64,000 nt of DNA from Afipia sp. Root123D2 (GTDB taxonomy: Bacteria; Pseudomonadota; Alphaproteobacteria; Rhizobiales; Xanthobacteraceae): positions 566,001 through 630,000 of the forward strand of contig NZ_LMDP01000003.1 of NCBI RefSeq assembly GCF_001425835.1, given 5' to 3'. Both the position numbers and the translations under genes were made by a program. A model generated the notes under the pieces. It saw only the letters and a program-made list of their open reading frames with translations. It was not told the origin of the DNA and ran no database searches. Positions 54,706 through 64,000 of the stretch are shown piece by piece; the first letter of the stretch is position 1, and each line of letters begins with the position of its first letter.

Positions 54706-55377
54706 GTGGCACAAACCATCACACTGACCGCGTCAGACAGTTTCAAGCTTGGCGCTTATCGCGCCGATCCCGCCGGCAAGCCCAAAGGCGCCATCGTGGT
54801 GATCCAGGAAATCTTCGGGGTCAATTCACACATCCGCAACGTCTGCGACCGTTTCGCTGCCGAGGGGTACACCGCGATCGCACCGGCGATCTTCGATCGC
54901 ATCGAACCCAATTTCCAGTCCGGCTATTCCCCTGAGGAAGTCGCGGTCGCACGCAAATTCGTCGCCAATCCGGACTGGACCGCGATGCTGCGCGACGTCC
55001 AAGCGGCGATCGACGCCGCGAAGACCGTCGGCCCGGTGGGCATTATCGGATTCTGCCTCGGTGGCAGCGTCGCCTATGCCGCGGCGACGAAACTATCCGG
55101 CCTCAAGGCGGCGGTCGGCTACTATGGCGGCGCCATTGTGCGGTTCGCTGACGACAAACCACAAGTGCCGACGCAACTGCATTTCGGCGAGAAGGATAGC
55201 GGCATTCCGCAGACCGATGTCGAGGCTATCCGCGCCAAGCGGCCGGAGGTCGAGATCTTCGTTTATCCCGGTGCCCAGCACGGCTTCGGCTGTGACGAGC
55301 GGGCGAGCTACGACAAGCCGAGTTCGGATCTTGCCTGGCAGCGCAGTCTCGCGTTCTTCGCTGGCCATCTGAAATAG
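54706..55377 (+). CDS. dienelactone hydrolase family protein
   Basis: 223 aa from GTG 54706, preceded by AGGAAAGGA; the ATG eight codons upstream lacks such a site. Alpha/beta-hydrolase with the DLH-type nucleophile C117 in GFCLGGSVA, E35 in VIQEIFGVN and His in GAQHGFGC. Dienelactone hydrolases act in chlorocatechol pathways, but most family members have unknown substrates and no such pathway is adjacent. Convergent with msrA across a strong terminator. Confidence 0.88.
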   Translation: MAQTITLTASDSFKLGAYRADPAGKPKGAIVVIQEIFGVNSHIRNVCDRFAAEGYTAIAPAIFDRIEPNFQSGYSPEEVAVARKFVANPDWTAMLRDVQAAIDAAKTVGPVGIIGFCLGGSVAYAAATKLSGLKAAVGYYGGAIVRFADDKPQVPTQLHFGEKDSGIPQTDVEAIRAKRPEVEIFVYPGAQHGFGCDERASYDKPSSDLAWQRSLAFFAGHLK

Positions 55378-55424
55378 CTGTGCGTGAATAGCCGCACAGA
55401 TCGCAACGATCTGGCATCAAGAAA

Positions 55425-55458
55425 GCCGGACCTGTTTCCGATTGGAAACAGGTCCGGC
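55425..55458. terminator. bidirectional terminator between DLH and msrA genes
   Basis: A perfect 15-bp inverted repeat (GCCGGACCTGTTTCC / GGAAACAGGTCCGGC) with a GATT loop. T-rich bases follow on the minus side (TTTCTTG) and, more weakly, on the plus side. Serves convergent genes. Confidence 0.82.
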
Positions 55459-55508
55459 GTCTTGCATTTGCAGTCTGCATTCGTGGTTAATGTCGATCGG
55501 ACGCCGCC

Positions 55509-56165
55509 TTATGCGCTGACGCCAACGCCAATCGGGCACGACACTCCGGTACCGCCCAGCCCGCAATACCCGGCTGGATTCTTCGCCAGATACTGCTGGT
55601 GGTAGTCCTCGGCGAAATAGAACTCGCCGGCCGGCGCGATCTCGGTGGTGATCGAACCCAGCTTCTTCGCAGCCAGCGCCTTGCCGTAAGCAGCCTTGGA
55701 CGCCAGCGCAGCCTTCATCTGCGCGTCGCCGTTAGTGTATATCGCAGAGCGATACTGCGTACCGATGTCGTTGCCTTGGCGCATGCCCTGGGTCGGATCG
55801 TGGCTCTCCCAAAACGTCTTCAGAAGCTGCTCGTACGAAACTTTCTTCGGATCGAACACCACCAGCACCGCCTCGGTATGGCCCGTGCGGCCTGAACAGG
55901 CTTCTTCATAAGTGGGATTCGGCGTCGACCCGCCGGCATAGCCGACTGCGGTGACATAAACGCTGTCGCCCAACTCCCAGAACTTGCGCTCCGCGCCCCA
56001 GAAACAACCGAGGCCGAATACCGCCGTCTCAAACCCTTCGGGATAAGGCGGCTTCAGCACATGGCCGTTGACGAAATGAGTTCTGGCGGTCGGGATCGGC
56101 GCCGCACGACCGGGCAGCGCGTCGGCCGCACTCGGGATTTCGAGGGATTTGCGCGAAAAGAACAT
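55509..56165 (-). CDS. msrA: peptide-methionine (S)-S-oxide reductase MsrA
   Basis: Repairs oxidised methionine, S-epimer. It is 218 aa with catalytic C54 in [15 protein letters not shown], and conserved [26 protein letters not shown] and [23 protein letters not shown]. Resolving cysteines are likely among the C-terminal [13 protein letters not shown] pair. No export signal, so cytoplasmic. No MsrB domain or gene adjacent. Confidence 0.96.
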   Translation of the reverse strand: MFFSRKSLEIPSAADALPGRAAPIPTARTHFVNGHVLKPPYPEGFETAVFGLGCFWGAERKFWELGDSVYVTAVGYAGGSTPNPTYEEACSGRTGHTEAVLVVFDPKKVSYEQLLKTFWESHDPTQGMRQGNDIGTQYRSAIYTNGDAQMKAALASKAAYGKALAAKKLGSITTEIAPAGEFYFAEDYHQQYLAKNPAGYCGLGGTGVSCPIGVGVSA

Positions 56166-56292
56166 GACGGTCTCCTTACCCTGCTGAACGCATCATATAG
56201 GTAGTTACGTCAGGTACCGCCGCTCGTTACGCCGGAACGGTCGATCATATCGCCGTCATCGACCCTTGACGCGGACTGTACGCGGTTCGCGA

Positions 56293-56610
56293 TCAATCCC
56301 GGGCGTAGCCGATCAGCGGCTTCGCAGGCCGGAACAGGATCAGCAATACGATGCCGAGAATCCCGAGCACCGCCCAGGTCGGCTGATTCAGGATGAGCTT
56401 GACCCCGTTATTCCAGAGCGCCGGAGAAATGCCGTCGATGGCGGACTGGGCCGCTTGCTGGCTTGCCTGATTGATGTCGTTCCAGAACTCGCCCAGACGG
56501 GTGAGACGCAAGGTCTGATCGGCGATCGACCGCGCCCCGTCATAGACCAGAAAAATGAAGGCGCCGGCCAGCAGCAGCAGCCCTACAAGCCGGAAGAACC
56601 CGCGGATCAT
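56293..56610 (-). CDS. small membrane protein of unknown function
   Basis: 105 aa from MIRGFFRLVGLLLLAGAFIFLVYDG; AGGAAGAGG just upstream supports this start. Two membrane segments, about 5-24 and 78-96 (AVLGILGIVLLILF), enclose a polar loop of about 50 residues with an amphipathic helix. I do not recognise a family with a function. Similar proteins seem, from memory, common in Nitrobacteraceae. Confidence 0.75.
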   Translation of the reverse strand: MIRGFFRLVGLLLLAGAFIFLVYDGARSIADQTLRLTRLGEFWNDINQASQQAAQSAIDGISPALWNNGVKLILNQPTWAVLGILGIVLLILFRPAKPLIGYARD

Positions 56611-56721
56611 GCCTCTTCCTTTTCGACGTTGACTGCCCAGCAATAGCCCCAGGGGGCGGCGAATTCAACCGAAACCGCCCTGTTTTGGCGGTTTCGGGGC
56701 TTAAACGGGGCCCGGAAGTCG

Positions 56722-56750
56722 TTGACGGTCCAAGTCCGCCCCACTATAAG
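56722..56750 (+). promoter_or_regulatory. housekeeping-type promoter of rpsT
   Basis: TTGACG (56722-56727), exactly 17 bases, TATAAG (56745-56750). A close match to the sigma-70 consensus. Transcription would start near 56757, giving a leader of about 150 bases before rpsT with two short hairpins, one of them TCGACC/GGTCGA at about 56836-56851. Such a leader could carry S20 autoregulation. Confidence 0.75.
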
Positions 56751-56904
56751 GACTGCAACTGGCGGCGGGCGCAATCCTGCCGCCGATGTTCTTTGAGAAT
56801 TGATTTTCAGGAACACTTTCACCGTCACACACATCGACCGAACGGTCGAGAACGATCAGCCCGGCGGCTTTCGAAAAGCCGCCCGACTGAAGGACCGAGA
56901 GAAC

Positions 56905-57171
56905 ATGGCCAACACCACTTCTGCCAAGAAGGCGACGCGCAAGATTGCCCGCCGCACCATCGTCAACAAGTCTCGCCGCACCCAGATGCGCGGATCGGTT
57001 CGCATCGTTGAAGACGCTATCGCGAACGGCGACCGCGCCGCAGCACTGGAAGCAATGAAGCGCGCTGAGCCCGAGCTGATGCAAGCCGCCCAGCGCAACA
57101 TCATTCACAAGAACAATGCGAGCCGGAAGGTATCGCGTCTGACCCATCAGATCGCGAAGCTCGCCAAGTAA
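56905..57171 (+). CDS. rpsT: 30S ribosomal protein S20
   Basis: 88 aa, binds 16S rRNA. The highly basic helical sequence begins [18 protein letters not shown] and contains [14 protein letters not shown] and [19 protein letters not shown], as in all S20. AAGGA lies upstream. Position directly ahead of dnaA is typical of alphaproteobacteria. A strong promoter precedes and a terminator follows. Confidence 0.97.
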   Translation: MANTTSAKKATRKIARRTIVNKSRRTQMRGSVRIVEDAIANGDRAAALEAMKRAEPELMQAAQRNIIHKNNASRKVSRLTHQIAKLAK

Positions 57172-57199
57172 CTCGGCAGCAGCATCCGGAACGTGAGAC

Positions 57200-57230
57200 A
57201 GCCTGGCATTTGCCAGGCTTTTTCTTTTTT
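57200..57230 (+). terminator. rho-independent terminator of rpsT
   Basis: AGCCTGGC / GCCAGGCT stem, short ATTT loop, followed by TTTTTCTTTTTT. It begins 28 bases after the rpsT stop. A strong textbook terminator. Confidence 0.92.
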
Positions 57231-58323
57231 GGACCCTGCTCCTGGAATAAGCCGAACGGGTTATGCGACTGAGCGGCGAATACGCATTGCCGGAGATGAC
57301 GACAAACGGCTTTCTTCAATCGATAGCATGTTCCGCCAAGCTGTCTCACCGGAAGCGCTTGGCATACGGCCGCGTCGCAGTCTTGCACCAACGATGCGAC
57401 ATGCAGGTTACCCTGTTTCATTGATCAGGAAAAAACGCGGCGAGGTAGTCACTTATCAACATAGCGCCGAGCACCACTTGCAAAACCGGCTCGAAGCCGG
57501 AGCGAATGTAAACGATTAGTGAATTTATTTTTCGTGCTTACAGGTTTTGTGACAGCTGATCGGCATTTCGAATCTACGCGAAGATTCAAAACCTTGTCTG
57601 TTCAAAAAATTCCTTCCCGTCAGTTGCGGCAGGCTCAACTTGGTTTGGCATGCAGCGTCGTGCGATCAAACCCGTTGCGAGAAATATCCCCTCGTGTATC
57701 TCTATGTCGTCGCGGCGCCCGCGGCTCGTCAGGTCAGAGCGACCTGAGAACCGGGGCGGATGTGCAGATTAGCGACGGTGTGCACATTAGCGATGTTTCC
57801 CAAGCGATGATCGGATTCGCACTCACCCGGTTGTGAGAGCGGATTGCTGTGTCGAAAATTCTCTCGGCTGCTGCGCTCAAGATCGAGCACAGCCTCAACG
57901 GAGGGGCGCACAGTTGACGAAGTTGGTCGATCGCCGGAAGCGGTATGGAATGAAGACGGGCAGGACGGGGCAAGAGCCGCTGCGCAGGACGAGACAGAGC
58001 GCTGTCCGGATCGCGTGCGCGGTATTTGAAACAGATCAAACGATGACAACTTGCCGCGCCTTGCGCGCGGCGAGAGGGGGAGTTGCTATGCCAGTTGATC
58101 GCCAGGCGGACCACGACACGTCATCGTCGCCAGCCAGTGCGCGCGCATCCTTGGCGCCAAGTCGCCCTCCCCCAAACCCCCACTAAGCCCAACCGCCTAC
58201 CTCACAACCTTCGACAGTGCCCGCGGCAGCGTTCGCCGAACGACGGCCTGTCGGCAGAAGTGAGCGAGCGGCGACTTCATCGACATCGAACTACAAAAAC
58301 TCAACCAGAAAAGTTAGACATCC
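57231..58323. other. 1.1-kb non-coding spacer before dnaA
   Basis: No convincing gene. Visible elements: one DnaA-box-like TTATCAACA at 57453-57461, perfect short palindromes CCGGCT/AGCCGG (57486-57500), GAATCT/AGATTC (57570-57587) and TCAGGTC/GACCTGA (57729-57747), and an 18-base tandem repeat at 57761-57796. An AT-richer patch lies at about 57508-57545. Too few boxes are seen to call an origin. The dnaA promoter should be here but was not pinpointed. Confidence 0.55.
57761..57796. repeat. two tandem 18-base repeats upstream of dnaA
   Basis: TGTGCAGATTAGCGACGG then TGTGCACATTAGCGATGT, adjacent without spacer, 15 of 18 bases identical. They could be a paired protein-binding site. About 530 bases before the dnaA start. 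Confidence 0.6.
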
Positions 58324-59766
58324 ATGACAAGCAACGCAGCAGCTACGGAACAGGACCGCTGGACACGAGTGAAGGGGCGGCTGCGTTCCACTGTCGGCGA
58401 GGATGTGTATTCGAGCTGGTTCGCGCGCATGGATCTGGAAGCCGTTAGCGATGAAAGCGTGCATCTGTCGGTGCCGACGCGTTTTCTCAAAAGCTGGATT
58501 CAGACGCATTATGCCGAGCGCGTGCTGACCTGCTGGCAGGCCGAATTGCCAGCCGTGCACCGGATCGACCTCACAGTGCGCAGCCCGATGCGTTGCGCCG
58601 CGCCGGTAAAGGACGCCAAGGCAACGCTGGACGAGCGCCGTAACGACAATGGCAACCACCGCGGCCCCACGGAGCTGCGCGCAGTCGCGACCGTTCCGGT
58701 CTCTGCCAGCCACGAAGCACTCGGCGGATCGCCGCTTGACCCGCGTCTGACCTTCGCAAGTTTCGTGATGGGCCGCTCCAACACGCTGGCCCATGCTGCC
58801 GCCCGCCAGGTCGCCGAAGGCCGCCGCGGCGACAGCGTGATGTTCAACCCGCTCTATATCCATGCCGGCGTAGGCCTCGGCAAAACCCACCTGCTGCAGG
58901 CCGTAACCTGGGCCGGCAATTCCGGCCCCGAGCGCAAGGTGCTGTACCTCACCGCCGAGAAATTCATGTACGGCTTCGTCGCCGCGCTGAAGACCCAGAC
59001 GGCGCTGGCCTTCAAGGAAGCACTGCGTGGCATCGACGTGCTGGTGATCGACGATCTCCAGTTCCTGCAAGGCAAATCGACGCAGGCCGAGTTCTGCCAC
59101 ACGCTGAATGCGCTGATCGACGCAGGCCGCCAGGTAGTGATCGCGGCTGATCGTCCGCCCTCCGATCTCGAAAGCCTCGACGACCGCGTCCGCTCGCGTT
59201 TGGCCGGTGGCCTCGTGGTCGAGATGGGCTCGCTCGGCGAGGAACTGCGGCTCGAAATCCTCAAATCGCGGGTCGCCGCGGCGCGGGTTCATCATGCGAG
59301 CTTCGACGTGCCGCTTCCGGTGCTCGAATATCTGGCGCGCGCCATTACCCATAACGGCCGCGACCTCGAAGGCGCGATCAACCGCCTGCTCGCCCACAGC
59401 AAGCTCAATGCCCAGCCGGTGACGCTGGAAATGGCCGAACGCGAGGTGCGCGATCTGGTCCGCCCGCAGGAGCCGAAGCGGGTCAAGATCGAGGACATTC
59501 AGCGGGTGGTGGCCCGGCAATACAATGTCAGCCGGTCGGACCTGCTGTCATCGCGCCGCACCGCTAACGTGGTGCGCCCCCGTCAGGTCGCGATGTATCT
59601 GGCCAAGACCCTGACGTTGCGCTCGCTGCCGGAAATCGGCCGGCGGTTCGGCGGCCGCGACCACACCACCGTGCTGCATGCGGTGCGCAAGATCGAGGCG
59701 CTCGTCTCCAAGGATCTGACACTGTCCGACGAGGTTGAGCTGCTCAAGCGCCAGCTTCAGGACTGA
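58324..59766 (+). CDS. dnaA: chromosomal replication initiator DnaA
   Basis: 480 aa. Domain I covers about 1-85, a variable linker follows, the AAA+ domain has Walker A GVGLGKTH (K187) and Walker [11 protein letters not shown], and domain IV has the DnaA-box-binding signature [16 protein letters not shown] near the C-terminus. First gene of dnaA-dnaN-recF-gyrB. ATG start. Confidence 0.98.
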   Translation: MTSNAAATEQDRWTRVKGRLRSTVGEDVYSSWFARMDLEAVSDESVHLSVPTRFLKSWIQTHYAERVLTCWQAELPAVHRIDLTVRSPMRCAAPVKDAKATLDERRNDNGNHRGPTELRAVATVPVSASHEALGGSPLDPRLTFASFVMGRSNTLAHAAARQVAEGRRGDSVMFNPLYIHAGVGLGKTHLLQAVTWAGNSGPERKVLYLTAEKFMYGFVAALKTQTALAFKEALRGIDVLVIDDLQFLQGKSTQAEFCHTLNALIDAGRQVVIAADRPPSDLESLDDRVRSRLAGGLVVEMGSLGEELRLEILKSRVAAARVHHASFDVPLPVLEYLARAITHNGRDLEGAINRLLAHSKLNAQPVTLEMAEREVRDLVRPQEPKRVKIEDIQRVVARQYNVSRSDLLSSRRTANVVRPRQVAMYLAKTLTLRSLPEIGRRFGGRDHTTVLHAVRKIEALVSKDLTLSDEVELLKRQLQD

Positions 59767-60042
59767 CCGGCGAAGCCTCCACAACCGCTGAAAACACGGG
59801 GAAATATCCGCCCGGCGACGGCGCACTCTTGCGCCGGACGGCTATCCGCGTCACCTTACGATCCCCATCGGAGCAGCCACGACGGCTGAGCCGATGGGTG
59901 TCACGTCTGGGCCCTTTCGAGCGGCCCGGAATTTTCCATCGCGCGTGTCCCGCCAGCACGTCGCCCGCATCCGTGGGCGCATGTTTGCGAAAGGAGCAGG
60001 CGCCGTATTGAGTGATGCAGATCGGGATTGGGCGGAATTGCC

Positions 60043-61161
60043 ATGAAAGTGACCGTCGAGCGCGCGCAACTCTTGAAGTCTCTGGGACACGTTCACCGCG
60101 TCGTCGAACGCCGCAACACCATTCCCATTCTCGGCAACGTGCTGATCCGTGCCGAGAACGCCCGCCTCAGCCTGAAGGCGACCGACCTCGATCTCGAAGT
60201 CACCGAAACGCTTGCTGCGGAAGTCGCGACCGGCGGATCGACCACCGTCCCGGCCCACATGTTCTACGACATCGTGCGCAAACTGCCCGACGGCTCGCAG
60301 ATCGTGCTCGAAGGCGACGGCGATCGTTCGGTGCTCGCGATCCGCGCCGGGCGCTCGCGTTTCACGCTGCAGACCCTCCCCGAGAGCGATTTCCCCGATC
60401 TCGCCGCCGGCGAGATGACGCATTCGTTCGCGCTTGCCGCGTCCGACATGAAGCGGCTGATTGACCGCACCCAGTTCGCGATCTCGACCGAAGAAACCCG
60501 CTACTATCTCAACGGCATCTACCTGCACAGCGCCGGCACCGCCAAGGCCCCGACCCTGCGCGCGGTGGCCACCGACGGACATCGGCTCGCACAGATCGAC
60601 CTGCCGCTGCCGAAAACCGCTACCGGCATGCCGGGCGTCATCGTGCCGCGCAAAACCGTCGGCGAAGTTCAGCGCCTGATCGAGGACAGCGAAACCGAAC
60701 TCACCATCGAACTGTCGCAAGGCAAGATTCGTTTCACCATTGCCAATGTTGTTCTCACCTCGAAGCTGATCGACGGCACCTTCCCCGACTACGGCCGCGT
60801 CATTCCCCAGAACAACGATAAGGAACTAATCGTCGACAAGAAAGATTTCGAGGCGGCGGTCGATCGCGTCTCGACGATTTCCAGCGAACGCGGCCGCGCA
60901 GTGAAACTCGCGCTGTCAGCCGGCAAACTGGTGCTGTCGGTAACCAACCCGGATTCAGGCAGCGCCACGGAAGAACTGGAGGTCGAGTACGCCTCCGAGC
61001 CGCTCGATATCGGCTTCAACTCGCGCTATCTGCTGGATATCGCCGCCCAGATCGAGGGCGAGGTCGCGGTGCTGCGGCTTGCGGACCCCGGCTCGCCGAC
61101 GCTGGTGCAGGACAAGGACGCCAAGGGCGCGCTGTACGTCCTGATGCCGATGCGGGTATAG
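60043..61161 (+). CDS. dnaN: DNA polymerase III beta subunit (sliding clamp)
   Basis: 372 aa, ring-forming clamp of three tandem domains. Starts MKVTVERAQLLKSLGHVHRVVERRNTIPILGN and ends with the conserved LMPMRV, close to the family's LMPMR(L/V). GGCGGAA lies upstream. A five-codon upstream extension is open but not needed. 276 bases after dnaA, which hold no gene. Confidence 0.98.
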   Translation: MKVTVERAQLLKSLGHVHRVVERRNTIPILGNVLIRAENARLSLKATDLDLEVTETLAAEVATGGSTTVPAHMFYDIVRKLPDGSQIVLEGDGDRSVLAIRAGRSRFTLQTLPESDFPDLAAGEMTHSFALAASDMKRLIDRTQFAISTEETRYYLNGIYLHSAGTAKAPTLRAVATDGHRLAQIDLPLPKTATGMPGVIVPRKTVGEVQRLIEDSETELTIELSQGKIRFTIANVVLTSKLIDGTFPDYGRVIPQNNDKELIVDKKDFEAAVDRVSTISSERGRAVKLALSAGKLVLSVTNPDSGSATEELEVEYASEPLDIGFNSRYLLDIAAQIEGEVAVLRLADPGSPTLVQDKDAKGALYVLMPMRV

Positions 61162-61196
61162 AACGTCTCGGTCTAAATAGACTGCATCAGAGTCGT

Positions 61197-61262
61197 CATG
61201 GCCGGGGATAGCCGTCCGAAAAACGGCGTCGCTTTCGCTTGCCGATGTCCCGGCTATCCACG
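61197..61262. repeat. palindromic element in the dnaN-recF spacer, probably a dispersed repeat
   Basis: Outer arms GGATAGCC (61206-61213) and GGCTATCC (61252-61259) are exact complements, with a smaller CCGT/ACGG hairpin inside. The context CATGGCCGGGGATAGCCGTC and GTCCCGGCTATCCACGTC resembles, from memory, a short palindromic repeat scattered between genes in Bradyrhizobium and Rhodopseudomonas. No second copy was noticed in this window. Confidence 0.5.
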
Positions 61263-61342
61263 TCTTGGTGCGTCACGTGCATTGCGGTTCTACAAGGCGC
61301 AGATGCCCGGCCTAACGCCAGGAATGGCGACAGAGTAGCTCT

Positions 61343-62488
61343 ATGACCGTCTCCCGCATCCGGCGTCTCAGCCTCACTCATTTCCGCAGCTATCGCGCGG
61401 CGAGCGTGCAGACGCAGGGCGATCTGGTGGTGCTGGTCGGCGCCAACGGCGCCGGCAAAACCAATTGCCTGGAGGCGATTTCCTTCCTGTCTCCCGGGCG
61501 CGGACTGCGGCGCGCCACGCTCGATGACGTCGCCGACATTCAGGGCGACGGCTCGTGGGCGGTATCCGCCGAAGTCGAAGGTGAGTTCGGCCTCGCCACG
61601 CTCGGCACCGGCATCGACGCGCCGGGCGCGAACGGCGCCACCACCGGACGCCGCGCCAGGATCGATCGCGAACCGGTGTCGTCGTCAGCAGCTTTCGGCG
61701 ATCATCTGCGCATGGTGTGGCTGACACCGTCGATGGATGGCCTGTTCATGGGCGCAGCATCCGAGCGGCGGCGCTTTTTCGACCGTCTGGTGCTGGCGAT
61801 CGACAGCCATCACTCCGGGCGCGTGTCGGCGCTCGATCGCTCGTTACGCTCGCGCAACCGCCTGCTCGAGGACCGCGACTACGACGCGCACTGGCTTGAG
61901 GCGATCGAGCGGGAGACTGCGGAACTCGCGGTCGCGGTTGCGGCCCAGCGCGGGCAGACCCTGCAACGGCTGGCGGCAGCGTTGACATCGCGCGGAGCAA
62001 CCTCAGCGTTCCCCTCGGCCGCGATCGCGCTCGACGGCTGGATGGAAAATGCACTGATGACCGAGACCGCCACCGTGGTCGAAGATCGCTACCGCGACAT
62101 CCTGCGCGATAGCCGCGCCAAGGACGCCGCCGCCGGCCGCACCCTCAACGGTCCGCATCTTACTGATCTTCAGGTCGTCTACGCGCCGAAGAACATGCCG
62201 GCGAAGGATGCCTCGACCGGCGAGCAGAAAGCGCTGCTGATCGGCCTTGTGCTCGCCCATGCCAGTCTCGTCGCCGACATGACCGGCATCACGCCGCTAC
62301 TGTTGCTGGACGAGGTGATCGCACATCTCGATCCGGGGCGGCGCGCGGCACTGTTCGAGGAACTCGCCAGACTCGGCGCGCAGGTCTGGATGACCGGCGC
62401 GGATCCTGCGGCATTTGCTGAGGTCGGCGCGAACGCGGAGATTTTCGACGTCGCGGCTGGTCAAATTTCCGGTCGTCCCCGAGGCTGA
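61343..62488 (+). CDS. recF: DNA replication and repair protein RecF
   Basis: 381 aa SMC-like ATPase that loads RecA at gapped DNA. Walker A is GANGAGKT at 33-40, the signature region STGEQKALLIGLVLAHA near 292-308, and Walker B LLLLDEVIAHLD near 325-336. Short linker regions replace the long coiled coils of SMC, as normal. 181 bases after dnaN, 234 before gyrB. Confidence 0.96.
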   Translation: MTVSRIRRLSLTHFRSYRAASVQTQGDLVVLVGANGAGKTNCLEAISFLSPGRGLRRATLDDVADIQGDGSWAVSAEVEGEFGLATLGTGIDAPGANGATTGRRARIDREPVSSSAAFGDHLRMVWLTPSMDGLFMGAASERRRFFDRLVLAIDSHHSGRVSALDRSLRSRNRLLEDRDYDAHWLEAIERETAELAVAVAAQRGQTLQRLAAALTSRGATSAFPSAAIALDGWMENALMTETATVVEDRYRDILRDSRAKDAAAGRTLNGPHLTDLQVVYAPKNMPAKDASTGEQKALLIGLVLAHASLVADMTGITPLLLLDEVIAHLDPGRRAALFEELARLGAQVWMTGADPAAFAEVGANAEIFDVAAGQISGRPRG

Positions 62489-62674
62489 AACGATCCGTCC
62501 GCCGGACCCAAACCCGGCCTTCCGGAGGTTCACGAATCAGGCTTTTCCACAGCCTGAAAAAGGGCTCTCGGCGGACTTGAAAAAGAGCTAAAAAATCCCA
62601 TTTATTCAACATGTTGCCGGGTGCCAGTTTATCCTATGCGGCTACCCGATTTCATGGCACAAATTGACATGTGA

Positions 62675-64000
<1,326 letters not shown>

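Noticed and set aside
57570..57818. Three GANTC (CcrM methylation) sites upstream of dnaA, at 57570, 57583 and 57814
   Set aside because: Four fixed bases give about one site per 256 bases by chance, so three in this spacer is not an enrichment. Methylation control of dnaA is known in Caulobacter but is not shown by this.
57193..57836. Two open frames of about 105 codons in the rpsT-dnaA spacer
   Set aside because: The first begins within the rpsT terminator; neither has a ribosome site, motif or plausible composition.

Overview
The window reads as chromosomal DNA of a GC-rich alphaproteobacterium of the order Hyphomicrobiales, most likely Nitrobacteraceae (the Bradyrhizobium / Rhodopseudomonas / Afipia group). 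This is inferred from gene content and protein flavour: RegS/RegR-type redox two-component genes, a PhaR/PhaA/PhaB/PhaZ set, MmcB, a cobalt-type nitrile hydratase, opg glucan genes, and rpsT lying just ahead of dnaA-dnaN-recF-gyrB. No species is claimed.

Layout. 1-2.7 kb: polyhydroxyalkanoate (PHA) synthesis genes phaB (cut by the window edge) and phaA, with the divergent regulator phaR. 2.7-13.4 kb: a GGDEF-EAL protein, rpmF, mtgA, ispA, a DUF1345 protein, a CPA1 antiporter, ispG, a drug/metabolite exporter and a Zur-type regulator. 13.5-20.6 kb: a patatin-like protein, a MarR-EmrA-EmrB efflux operon, and pcaF-pcaH-pcaG for protocatechuate catabolism. 20.8-30 kb: mutS, OsmC, a sulfonate-type ABC transporter, and glnD. 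30-36 kb: small conserved proteins, a bifunctional class A PBP, a YgjP-type metallopeptidase and the PHA depolymerase phaZ. 36-45.5 kb: GFA protein, regS-regR, a heme-oxygenase-like protein, mmcB, a metallo-hydrolase, an MFS exporter, a DUF3095 protein, a Cache-GGDEF cyclase and dodecin. 45.7-47.4 kb: nitrile hydratase alpha, beta and accessory genes. 47.5-51.5 kb: an apparently lower-GC opgG-opgH block, flanked by two direct repeats that match the 3' part of the intact tRNA-Arg(CCG) at 51.6 kb. 51.9-56.6 kb: an antiporter with Usp domains, a dienelactone hydrolase, msrA and small proteins. 56.9-64 kb: rpsT, a 1.15-kb spacer, dnaA, dnaN, recF and the start of gyrB.

How the genes work together. 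PHA genes recur in three places (phaB/phaA/phaR, phaZ and probably the patatin-like gene). The sequence in front of each carries a GCARTGC core, doubled as an inverted pair before phaR and the patatin gene. This is the best candidate for a shared regulatory system here, with PhaR the obvious but untested binder. Other notable signals are a perfect TTAA-N7-TTAA CtrA-type box ahead of the class A PBP, a heme-oxygenase homologue that appears to lack its proximal histidine, a His-rich leader on the nitrile hydratase alpha subunit, and a DUF3095 protein with nucleotidyl-cyclase-like motifs. No CRISPR array, insertion sequence or prophage was seen. No wholly new multi-gene system could be shown.
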